17,766 bases of DNA from the NCBI GenBank assembly GCA_038065335.1, contig JBBTRD010000028.1:1-17766 (forward strand), given 5' to 3'. Source of the stretch: 2-01-FULL-41-21 sp038065335. GTDB taxonomy: Bacteria; Patescibacteriota; Minisyncoccia; 2-02-FULL-40-12; GWA2-44-9. This document shows, in pieces, positions 13,096 to 17,766 of the stretch (positions are counted from its first letter, which is position 1; each line of letters begins with the position of its first letter). The translations under genes were made by a program, and so were the position numbers. The notes beneath the pieces are model-generated. The model saw only the letters and a program-made list of their open reading frames with translations, did no database searches and had not been told where the DNA came from.

Positions 13096-14382
13096 ATGAC
13101 CTCAACAAATAAAAAATTAGACGCCGATCATGTCGAATTAACCGTTGAGCTTGGTCGCGATGAGCTGGCCGAATCCGTTCGACTAACGGAAGACGCGCTC
13201 AATCAAGAAGTCGTGATCGATGGTTTTCGTCCCGGCAAAACCCCTCGGGAAAGAGTTCGTCAGCAGGTCGGCGAAGCCCGAGTGCTTGAATCCGCTCTCC
13301 AAACCGCGATTCAGCGAAGCCTTGCTCAAATTATCACCGAGCAGAAGCTTGATGTCGTTGAAACCACTGATCTGGCGGTCAAAGAAAATACTCCCGCCAA
13401 ACTCATCTACAGTGTGAAGCTCCAGATTTTTCCGGAAGTGCAGCTCCCGGACTTGGCAAGCATTAAAGTCAGCCGTTGTAATGTCGTCGTTGAGCCCAAA
13501 GAAATTGACGAAGCTCTTGAAACCGTAAAAACATCTCGAGCAGTCTTGACAGGTACCGATGGATCGGCCGTAAAAGGCGATCGGCTTGAGATTGATTTTG
13601 AGGTGAAAGAAAACGGTATCTTGATTGATGGCGGCCAAAGCGAGAATCATCCGGTGGTGATTGGTAAAGAAAATTTTGTTCCGGGGTTCGAAAATCAGCT
13701 GGTTGGCTTGAAAAAAGGCGATCGGAAAGAGTTTTCCTTGATGGTGCCTAAAGATTTTGCCAACAAAACCGTGGCCGGCAAAAAACTTGATTTTGTCATA
13801 ACGGTGAAGGATATTAAAAAAGTAACTCTACCCGAACTGACTGATGACTTTGCTAAAACATTGGGCAAGTTTGAAAATCTTGACCAACTTATGCTTAACA
13901 TCCGAGATGGATTAACCGAAGAAAAGAAAGAAAAAGAAACTCAACGAGTTCGGCTTGAGATAATGGATGCTTTAATCAATAGGGCCACTTGCGTGGCTTC
14001 ACCAGCAATGATTGAGGATCAACTCACGACTATGATGCAAAATTTTGACCAAGATCTTCATCGTCATGACCTGGAGTTAAGTTTATACCTCGCCAAGATT
14101 GGCAAGACCCAAGAAGATATCAAAAAAGAATGGCGGTCGGAAGCAGAGCGTCAAGTGAAAATGGCCCTTATTTTACACGCCTTGGCTCGCGAAAATAACA
14201 TCGAAATAACTCGTGAAGAAACCGATCAAGCCCTTGAATCATTGGTTCAATCAACGATGTTGAGAAGCCCGGGAACAAACCCAAATTTTGACATGGAACG
14301 AATGCGCTCTTCGATTCAATCTCGGCTTTTAAGCGAGAAGACTCTCCAGTTTCTTGAAAAGACTTGCGTTGTCACCTTGTAG
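13096..14382 (+). CDS. tig: Trigger factor, ribosome-associated chaperone
   Basis: Trigger factor binds at the ribosome exit tunnel and shields nascent chains; many members are also peptidyl-prolyl isomerases. The 428-residue product carries the ribosome-docking motif GFRPGKTPRE (43-52) in the N-terminal domain and an FKBP-like domain (about 150-245) with VKGDRLEIDFEV, NHPVVIGKENFVPGFENQLVGLKKGDRKEFSLMVP. A long helical C-terminal chaperone domain ends in TLQFLEKTCVV. Length and order match the family. It follows nusA on the same strand with a hairpin in the gap, so co-transcription is likely, although a TAATTT box 8 bases before the ATG could give an independent start. Confidence 0.95.
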   Translation: MTSTNKKLDADHVELTVELGRDELAESVRLTEDALNQEVVIDGFRPGKTPRERVRQQVGEARVLESALQTAIQRSLAQIITEQKLDVVETTDLAVKENTPAKLIYSVKLQIFPEVQLPDLASIKVSRCNVVVEPKEIDEALETVKTSRAVLTGTDGSAVKGDRLEIDFEVKENGILIDGGQSENHPVVIGKENFVPGFENQLVGLKKGDRKEFSLMVPKDFANKTVAGKKLDFVITVKDIKKVTLPELTDDFAKTLGKFENLDQLMLNIRDGLTEEKKEKETQRVRLEIMDALINRATCVASPAMIEDQLTTMMQNFDQDLHRHDLELSLYLAKIGKTQEDIKKEWRSEAERQVKMALILHALARENNIEITREETDQALESLVQSTMLRSPGTNPNFDMERMRSSIQSRLLSEKTLQFLEKTCVVTL

Positions 14383-14411
14383 TTTCGGCCGTTCTAGGGT
14401 TAGAATGAATT

Positions 14412-14798
14412 ATGTGGCAATCTCTTCGAATTTCTCATTTGATTTTACGTTTATCTCTGGCTGCTGTTTTTTTGTGGTTTGGAATAGATAAATTTTTTGA
14501 TCCAGCTTACTGGTTTAACGCTTGGATACCCAATTTTGTTATAAATTTTAGTACCATTCTTCACGTCTCGACCAATTCGATCATTTACAGTATTGGCGTG
14601 ATTGAGCTTTTGATAGGCATTAGTTTGGCTAGCAACATGTTCATCGATTTTTTTGCCATGATTGCCGTCGTGTTTTTAATTATTATTTCATTGTCTCACG
14701 GTTTTGGTGAGGTTCTTGTTCGTGACCTTGGAATTATTGGGGGGTTGCTCGCTCTGATTTTTTGGCCCAGTAGCAGAAGTCCAACCAATTGGCGCTGA
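14412..14798 (+). CDS. DoxX-like integral membrane protein
   Basis: This 128-residue hydrophobic protein has about four membrane segments: residues 9-26 with LILRLSLAAVFLWFGIDKFF, then near 38-55, 58-77 and 80-120. The motif LRLSLAAVFLWFGIDKFFDPAYW is the N-terminal hallmark of DoxX-family proteins, and a conserved-looking HGFGEVLVRDLGIIGG loop lies before the last helix. DoxX relatives are linked to quinone or sulfur redox chemistry in some organisms, but the role of this one is unknown. It lies 29 bases after tig and 7 bases before the nifS-like ORF, so an operon with the desulfurase is plausible. Confidence 0.75.
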   Translation: MWQSLRISHLILRLSLAAVFLWFGIDKFFDPAYWFNAWIPNFVINFSTILHVSTNSIIYSIGVIELLIGISLASNMFIDFFAMIAVVFLIIISLSHGFGEVLVRDLGIIGGLLALIFWPSSRSPTNWR

Positions 14799-14805
14799 AA
14801 TAAAT

Positions 14806-16041
14806 ATGGCTTGTCAGGCGGTGAATTTTCGAGTAGTATTTCGCCGTATGCTGAAACATAAAGGCCATCGAAAATTCTACTATCTGGACAATGCTGCCGC
14901 GACCCCGATTGATCCTCGGGTTTTGAAATCGATGACTCTGGCTTATAAAAAATACGGCAATCCGTCTTCGTTTAATAATGCTGGTCGTTTGGCCCGCGAA
15001 GAAATGGAATCGGCTCGACTAACTATTGCTCGTTTTCTCGGGGCTCGGCCCGAGGAGATCGTGTTTACCTCATCCGGCTCTGAAGCGAATAACCTAGCCT
15101 TGCGGGGAGTATTGAACAATGAACAGAGAACAGTGCTTACCACGCCGATTGAGCATCCCTCGGTTTTGGAAACTCTCAAGCGTATCAAGGGCATCAAAGT
15201 AAAATACGTGCCAGTTGACAAAGAAGGCCTGGTTGAGCTAGATGCTTTTCAGAACATGCTCACTGCTCATTGTTCGTTAGTTTCTGTTATGTACGCCAAC
15301 AACGAAATTGGCACAATTCAACCCATTCGCCAGATAAGTAAAACTATTAGAGATTTTAATCAAAAACTGGAAACTCATGAAAAATCACAAGTGATTTTTC
15401 ATGTTGATGCCTGCCAGGCAGTAGGGTTTCTCAACATGAATGTCCAGCATCTTGGGGCTGATCTCGTTACTTTTAATGGCTCCAAAATATACGGTCCGCG
15501 GGGTGTCGGCGTTTTGTATGTCAGGCGTGGTACCAAACTTCGCTCGTTAATTTTGGGCGGTTCGCAAGAAAGAGGCCTTCGGGCGGGGACAGAGAATGTA
15601 CCGGCTATTGTCGGTCTTGCCAAAGCCGTGGCATTGTTGAAAGAAGCAAGAATTAAGAAGCAAGAATTAAGAATAAAATTTATTCGTGATTACGCGATAA
15701 AGAAGCTTGAAGAAATTTCAGGCGTAATTTTAAATGGTCCGAGAAAAGATAAAAGACTGGTCAACAACATCAGTATTTGTGTTCCGAATCTTGAAAGCGA
15801 GAATCTGCTTCTGGAGCTCGACAAGTACAGTATTTCGGCTGGCAGTGGTTCGGCTTGCGCTTCTCATTCCGTTGAGCCATCCCATGTTCTCAAAGCGATT
15901 GGCGTGCCGGCCAAATATATCAATGGCGCTCTTCGTTTTTCTCTCGGTCGGGAAACAACAAAAAAAGATATTGACTATCTGGTCAAATCTTTGGTTAAAA
16001 TTATTGCCGAACTCACCAAGCGCTACGCTCGTTTAAGATAA
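14806..16041 (+). CDS. Cysteine desulfurase, NifS/IscS family
   Basis: This PLP enzyme takes sulfur from cysteine for Fe-S clusters or tRNA thiolation. The 411-residue frame shows YLDNAAATPIDPRV (26-39), SSGSEANNLALRG (89-101), the ANNEIG block (164-169), FHVDACQAVG (H199, D201), the PLP lysine K227 in NGSKIYGPRGVG, RAGTENVPAIVGLA, and the catalytic Cys351 in SGSACASHSVEPSH. The ATG at 14806 adds about 14 residues with no family match; the ATG at 14848 (Met15) fits the family better, and a 10-bp inverted repeat (14823-14832/14868-14877) brackets it. The linker before H199 (NQKLETHEKSQV) is longer than usual and is partly encoded by a perfect palindrome, and a 14-base tandem repeat lies at 15642-15669. 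No IscU gene is nearby. Confidence 0.93.
   Translation: MACQAVNFRVVFRRMLKHKGHRKFYYLDNAAATPIDPRVLKSMTLAYKKYGNPSSFNNAGRLAREEMESARLTIARFLGARPEEIVFTSSGSEANNLALRGVLNNEQRTVLTTPIEHPSVLETLKRIKGIKVKYVPVDKEGLVELDAFQNMLTAHCSLVSVMYANNEIGTIQPIRQISKTIRDFNQKLETHEKSQVIFHVDACQAVGFLNMNVQHLGADLVTFNGSKIYGPRGVGVLYVRRGTKLRSLILGGSQERGLRAGTENVPAIVGLAKAVALLKEARIKKQELRIKFIRDYAIKKLEEISGVILNGPRKDKRLVNNISICVPNLESENLLLELDKYSISAGSGSACASHSVEPSHVLKAIGVPAKYINGALRFSLGRETTKKDIDYLVKSLVKIIAELTKRYARLR
14823..14877 (+). repeat. Inverted repeat bracketing the alternative nifS start
   Basis: GAATTTTCGA (14823-14832) and TCGAAAATTC (14868-14877) are perfectly complementary and enclose 35 bases that include the ATG at 14848. In RNA this hairpin would place the second start codon in a loop. 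It may be regulatory or another short palindromic insertion. Confidence 0.5.
15376..15403. repeat. Perfect 13-bp palindrome inside the nifS-like gene
   Basis: CATGAAAAATCAC (15376-15388) and GTGATTTTTCATG (15391-15403) are exact inverse complements with a 2-base centre. They encode residues 191-199 (HEKSQVIFH), ending on the conserved His of FHVDA. The reading frame stays open and the active site is intact, so the palindrome is tolerated within an extended surface linker. Confidence 0.85.
15642..15675 (+). repeat. 14-base tandem repeat inside the nifS-like gene
   Basis: AGAAGCAAGAATTA occurs twice in tandem (15642-15655 and 15656-15669) with a partial third start. The unit is not a multiple of three, so the two copies are read in different frames (EARIKKQELRIK). 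This lies in a helix-rich linker between conserved blocks and suggests replication slippage. Confidence 0.6.
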
Positions 16042-16085
16042 AAAAGAAACTCTTTGTTCTTGGCTTTCCCTAATGGTGCTGTATT

Positions 16086-16193
16086 CTAAAAATAGTTCGA
16101 ACGCATTTCGCCGCCTGCGGCGGCGAGGAGCCAATCCAGCAAATCGCGGCTCCGTCGCGCCGATGACAATTTCAAGTTTTTCTTTGGCGGCAT
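16086..16193 (-). repeat. Approximately 105-base dispersed repeat, copy A, with a 35-residue ORF
   Basis: The 29 bases at 16164-16192 are identical to 17151-17179 (copy B), the adjoining CGGAGCCGC segment is similar, and the far end resembles the ends of copies B and C (TTCGAACTATTTTTAG against CTCGAACCATATTTTAA). On the minus strand it is an open frame from ATG (16193) to TAG, beginning MPPKKNLKLS and ending MRSNYF. It starts 5 bases after the stop of the DUF5654-like gene. Its centre holds a 7-bp GC hairpin (16109-16125) and a GGAGCC/GGCTCC pair. Whether it encodes a peptide or is a non-coding repeat cannot be decided here. Confidence 0.65.
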
Positions 16194-16198
16194 ACAAA

Positions 16199-16495
16199 TT
16201 ACTTTTCTCTGCGTTTTGAAAAAAGTTTTCCTAATCGTACCGAAATTAACGCCGCAAGAATTGTTACCACTACCGCATATGAAATTTCTTCCAACAATGT
16301 TCCTTTACCACCGAAAAGTTTTTCAAAAATATGCCTTAGAGCTTCATCCCAAGCAAGAGCGGCGATTAAACCCAAAGCGGCAATTACTAAAGTTATGACT
16401 CTTTCAAAAACATCGGAATGAATATGATGAAGCTCATGCTTTTCCAAAAACTTTTCCATCTCAGAAATTTCAAATTTTTCTTTAGGAAGTTCCAT
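16199..16495 (-). CDS. DUF5654-like small two-helix membrane protein
   Basis: This 98-residue protein has an amphipathic charged N-terminus (MELPKEKFEISEMEKFLEKHELHHIHS), a first membrane helix VITLVIAALGLIAALAWDEALRHIF (about 34-58), a Gly/Lys loop, a second helix ISYAVVVTILAALISVRL (about 71-88) and a basic tail KLFSKRREK. The pattern of a helix ending in ALAWDEAL followed by a second helix with YAVVVTILAA resembles the DUF5654 family, which I know from CPR bacteria and archaea; function unknown. It has no SD, and its -10 box is 7 bases from the ATG, so it is predicted leaderless. It lies downstream of a terminator, giving an independent unit. Confidence 0.75.
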   Translation of the reverse strand: MELPKEKFEISEMEKFLEKHELHHIHSDVFERVITLVIAALGLIAALAWDEALRHIFEKLFGGKGTLLEEISYAVVVTILAALISVRLGKLFSKRREK

Positions 16496-16502
16496 ATGAA
16501 AA

Positions 16503-16531
16503 ATATTACCATAATTAGTGCATTATTACAA
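16503..16531 (-). promoter_or_regulatory. Promoter of the DUF5654-like gene, predicted leaderless
   Basis: On the minus strand TTGTAA (plus 16526-16531), a 17-base spacer and TAATAT (plus 16503-16508), preceded by TGG, form an extended -10 promoter. Only 7 bases separate the -10 box from the ATG at 16495. It lies in the 40-base gap left by the upstream terminator. Confidence 0.65.
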
Positions 16532-16534
16532 ATG

Positions 16535-16563
16535 AAAAGGGGCCAACGCGAACGCTGGACCCC
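16535..16563 (-). terminator. Terminator of the PHA-granule-type gene
   Basis: On the minus strand GGGGTCCAGCG pairs with CGTTGGCCCC around a TTCG loop (plus 16539-16563), with one bulge and two wobbles, followed by TTTT. It lies 25 bases after the stop codon of the gene at 16588-16890. Confidence 0.85.
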
Positions 16564-16587
16564 TTGTGATTGCACGACGACAACTCG

Positions 16588-16890
16588 TCAGGCGAGAAGC
16601 GTTTCCGCTCGCTCCCTCAGCGTGGACTCGATCTTCCCCTTGAAGAACGACGCCGCGAAAGGGAGATTGCCGGAGAGTTCCACTCCCGACGGATTCACGG
16701 TCAGCGTTCCGGAGACGGAGAATCCCATCGCCGAGAAACTGAACTTGCCCGTGTTGCCGTTCCACTCCTCGTGCAGATCGCTGATCTTGTCGGCGAACTG
16801 GGTTTTCACCTCGCCGAGGAGCGTCTTGACGCGCCTGAGTGCTTCGTCCTGCGTGAGGCGGTGCGAAACCGCCATGTTGAGCTTTGCCAT
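16588..16890 (-). CDS. Polyhydroxyalkanoic acid system (PHA_gran_rgn) family protein
   Basis: This 100-residue protein fits the small family annotated as putative polyhydroxyalkanoic acid system protein. The visible pattern is an N-terminal strand and helix NMAVSHRLTQDEALRRVKTLLGEV, then HEEWNGNTGKFSFSAMGFSVSGTLTVNPSGVELSGNLPFAASFFKGKIESTLRERAETLL. The helix, W-x-G, G-x-x-V-x-G, V-E-L-x-x-x-L-P and final helix order is characteristic. PHA synthesis genes are absent, and the family name need not reflect its role here. It has its own promoter, an approximately 73-base leader, a perfect AGGAGG 5 bases before the ATG, and its own terminator. Its GC-rich codon choice contrasts with the AT-rich flanks. 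Confidence 0.8.
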   Translation of the reverse strand: MAKLNMAVSHRLTQDEALRRVKTLLGEVKTQFADKISDLHEEWNGNTGKFSFSAMGFSVSGTLTVNPSGVELSGNLPFAASFFKGKIESTLRERAETLLA

Positions 16891-16895
16891 TGTGG

Positions 16896-16901
16896 CCTCC
16901 T
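16896..16901 (-). promoter_or_regulatory. Perfect Shine-Dalgarno AGGAGG
   Basis: The minus strand reads AGGAGG 5 bases before the ATG at 16890. This is the strongest SD in a window where most genes have none, and it fixes the start codon. Confidence 0.8.
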
Positions 16902-16969
16902 GTGAATGTACTGATTACCACGAATCCCTCGTGGCGGGGTATTGGATTTCTATTACTCCAATGCCATTA

Positions 16970-16998
16970 AGAATAGCATATATGGGCTTGAAAGTCAA
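16970..16998 (-). promoter_or_regulatory. Promoter of the PHA-type gene
   Basis: On the minus strand TTGACT (plus 16993-16998), 17 bases and TATTCT (plus 16970-16975) with TGC just before it. The -35 flank GGGCTTGAC and the ATATGC before the -10 recur at the promoter of the gene at 17341-17511. The leader contains a CCACGA/TCGTGG hairpin. Confidence 0.7.
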
Positions 16999-17007
16999 GC
17001 CCAACAG

Positions 17008-17033
17008 AAAAAGCCTCTACTGTAAGGCTTTTT
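17008..17033 (-). terminator. Hairpin terminator upstream of the PHA-type promoter
   Basis: AAAAAGCCT (17008-17016) and AGGCTTTTT (17025-17033) form a perfect 9-bp stem with an 8-base loop and T-runs on either strand. On the minus strand it would end any transcript passing through repeat copy B and insulate the next promoter. Confidence 0.75.
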
Positions 17034-17075
17034 CTAGGTTTCAGTATTGGATTAAAAAATTTTCTCCCCCCAAAA

Positions 17076-17180
17076 TTAAAATATGGTTCGAGCCGATGTT
17101 TTTCTCCGGGTTCTTTTGCGGTTTTCAGCGGTGCGGCTCCGCCGCACCGCTGACAATTTCAAGTTTTTCTTTGGCGGCAA
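17076..17180 (-). repeat. Approximately 105-base dispersed repeat, copy B, with a 34-residue basic ORF
   Basis: It shares 29 identical bases (17151-17179) with copy A and the 15-base word at 17083-17097 with copy C. A perfect 12-bp stem with a 3-base loop lies at 17126-17152. On the minus strand a frame from TTG (17180) to TAA reads PPKKNLKLSAVRRSRTAENR and ends in SARTIF, very rich in Lys and Arg. There is no ATG and an in-frame TGA lies 9 bases upstream. It is bounded downstream by the terminator at 17008-17033. Confidence 0.65.
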
Positions 17181-17255
17181 TCCAATTCAAGAATTCGCGA
17201 AGCGAATACCTAAAGAATAATCAATTTTTATAAAAATTACAATGATAATAAATAT

Positions 17256-17302
17256 AGAAAAAATACGAGCCCAAAGCGGAATTAGATTCCACGATGGGCT
17301 CG
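17256..17302 (-). terminator. Terminator of the 56-residue membrane protein gene
   Basis: On the minus strand CGAGCCCA pairs with TGGGCTCG (plus 17295-17302 and 17266-17273), with an inner TGGAAT/ATTCCG stem, followed by TATTTTTTC. It lies about 40 bases after the stop codon at 17341-17343. Confidence 0.85.
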
Positions 17303-17340
17303 ATGATGGTTCGCGGGCGCGCACTTGTGTCGTCTCGCGG

Positions 17341-17511
17341 CTAGTGCCGTCGAGCTGTCCTGAAGTTGATGATGGAGCACACGGCCCAGACCAGAGCCAT
17401 CGCGCCCCAAATCACAGCGTAGGTCGGCTTTCCGGCGGAGTAGAAGCCGTATGCCACGATTCCGATGAGCGGTGCGCCGACAGCCCCAACGATTCCGAGA
17501 GTCTTTGCCAT
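17341..17511 (-). CDS. 56-residue small membrane protein, unknown family
   Basis: This short gene encodes MAKTLGIVGAVGAPLIGIVA, then YGFYSAGKPTYAVIWGAMAL and VWAVCSIINFRTARRH. Two hydrophobic segments (about 5-24 and 30-50) are joined by a Tyr/Ser/Gly/Lys loop, and the basic end RTARRH suggests a cytoplasmic C-terminus. Support for a real gene is strong for its size: a TTGACA-17-TACGAT promoter, a purine-rich SD (GAGGGGG, 8 bases before the ATG), GC-rich codons with G or C in most third positions, and a dedicated terminator. It mirrors the PHA-type gene in promoter, SD and GC content. I do not recognise the family; a small membrane stress or regulatory protein is one possibility only. Confidence 0.75.
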   Translation of the reverse strand: MAKTLGIVGAVGAPLIGIVAYGFYSAGKPTYAVIWGAMALVWAVCSIINFRTARRH

Positions 17512-17595
17512 TGTAACTACCCCCTCAAAGAGCTGTTCTCTGCGGCACTATTACCGCAGGGATTACCGGTTTTGCAGAATTCCGATAACGCTTTA

Positions 17596-17624
17596 ATCGT
17601 AGCATATTATCTACTCTATGTCAA
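17596..17624 (-). promoter_or_regulatory. Promoter of the 56-residue membrane protein gene
   Basis: On the minus strand TTGACA (plus 17619-17624), 17 bases and TACGAT (plus 17596-17601) with TGC before it. It shares the GGGCTTGAC context with the PHA-type promoter. The leader of about 80 bases has a CTGCGG/CCGCAG hairpin. A weak 5-bp hairpin with six T (plus 17633-17653) lies just upstream. Confidence 0.75.
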
Positions 17625-17711
17625 GCCCAAACAAAAAATCAGCATCTCTGCTGTTTCCTATCTCAAATCCTATGAATTCAATGATTAAAAATTTTTCTTT
17701 TCTTCTTTCCG

Positions 17712-17766
17712 CTAAAACATGGTTCGAGCCGATTGTTTTTCCGGGCTCTTTGGCGGTTTTGAAATC
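17712..17766 (-). repeat. Dispersed repeat, copy C, cut by the window end
   Basis: It aligns with copy B across 17082-17125 with small indels and shares the 15-base word ATGGTTCGAGCCGAT (17719-17733). On the minus strand one frame ends in SARTMF and TAG, like the SARTIF end of copy B, but indels of one and two bases relative to B shift the upstream frame. Another frame (TAKEPGKTIGSNHVLAERRK...) stays open from the window end to 17611. Confidence 0.6.

Noticed and set aside
16060..16087. Possible plus-strand promoter TTGGCT-16-TATTCT after nifS
   Set aside because: Weak boxes, short spacer, and it would only fire into the antisense of repeat copy A and the DUF5654-like gene.
17083..17097. tRNA T-arm-like GGTTCGAGCC in repeat copies B and C
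   Set aside because: No acceptor stem, anticodon arm or D arm can be built around it; it is part of the dispersed repeat.
16418..17233. 271-residue plus-strand ORF in the tail region
   Set aside because: It lies antisense to the PHA-type gene, runs across promoters and terminators of the minus-strand genes, and reads as low-information Ser/Arg-rich sequence.
17242..17688. 148-residue plus-strand ORF
   Set aside because: It is antisense to the 56-residue membrane protein gene, which has promoter, SD and terminator in the opposite direction.
17611..17766. Open minus-strand frame to the window edge (C-terminus of a further gene)
   Set aside because: It crosses the weak hairpin and the -35 of the 56-residue gene promoter, and the homologous copy B carries stops and frameshifts; it cannot be judged without sequence beyond 17766.

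Overview
The window looks like a chromosomal segment of a Candidate Phyla Radiation (Patescibacteria) bacterium, most likely of Parcubacteria type. This is an inference from gene content: a compact dnaA-oriC-dnaN origin with no recF or gyrB beside it, a shortened YebC, DoxX next to a NifS-type desulfurase, a DUF5654-like membrane protein, and mostly SD-less starts. TGA is used as a normal stop (ruvB, the PHA-type gene), so the code is standard and not the UGA=Gly code of Gracilibacteria or Absconditabacteria.

Layout. 1-2829 (+) is the replication origin block: dnaA (5' end outside the window), an AT-rich 220-base spacer with DnaA-box-like words and a 36-base near-palindrome (candidate oriC), dnaN, and a short DUF721/DciA-like gene. 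2826-5015 (-) is a class A penicillin-binding protein whose stop codon overlaps the stop of the DciA-like gene. 5071-6234 (+) is tyrS, ending in a strong terminator shared with a convergent, very acidic small ORF. 6281-10893 (-) reads pilB, then ruvB, yebC, ruvC and the acidic ORF. The 491-base pilB-ruvB gap has no gene. It holds a probable plus-strand structured RNA with its own near-consensus promoter (8703-8909), a second folded element, and one of two copies of a nested palindromic repeat. 11070-11553 (+) is a ParD/CopG-type antitoxin with a RelE/YafQ-type toxin. 11574-14382 (+) is nusA-tig, with a strong promoter, a leader terminator and hairpins. 14412-16041 (+) holds doxX-like and nifS-like genes. 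16086-17766 (mainly -) is an accessory-looking tail: a DUF5654-like gene, two GC-rich small genes with matching promoters and strong SDs, and three copies of an approximately 105-base repeat.

Two themes run through the window. First, palindromic repeats have entered gaps and genes: the ruvC start, the pilB 3' flank and zinc loop, the nifS interior, and the nusA and tig leaders. Second, several promoters put the -10 box 7-9 bases from the ATG, which predicts leaderless mRNAs, while the two GC-rich genes have roughly 70-90-base leaders with strong SDs. The most novel candidate is the RNA at 8739-8909. Its ends pair in a 27-bp helix that starts at the predicted transcription start, and its wobble pairs favour the plus strand.
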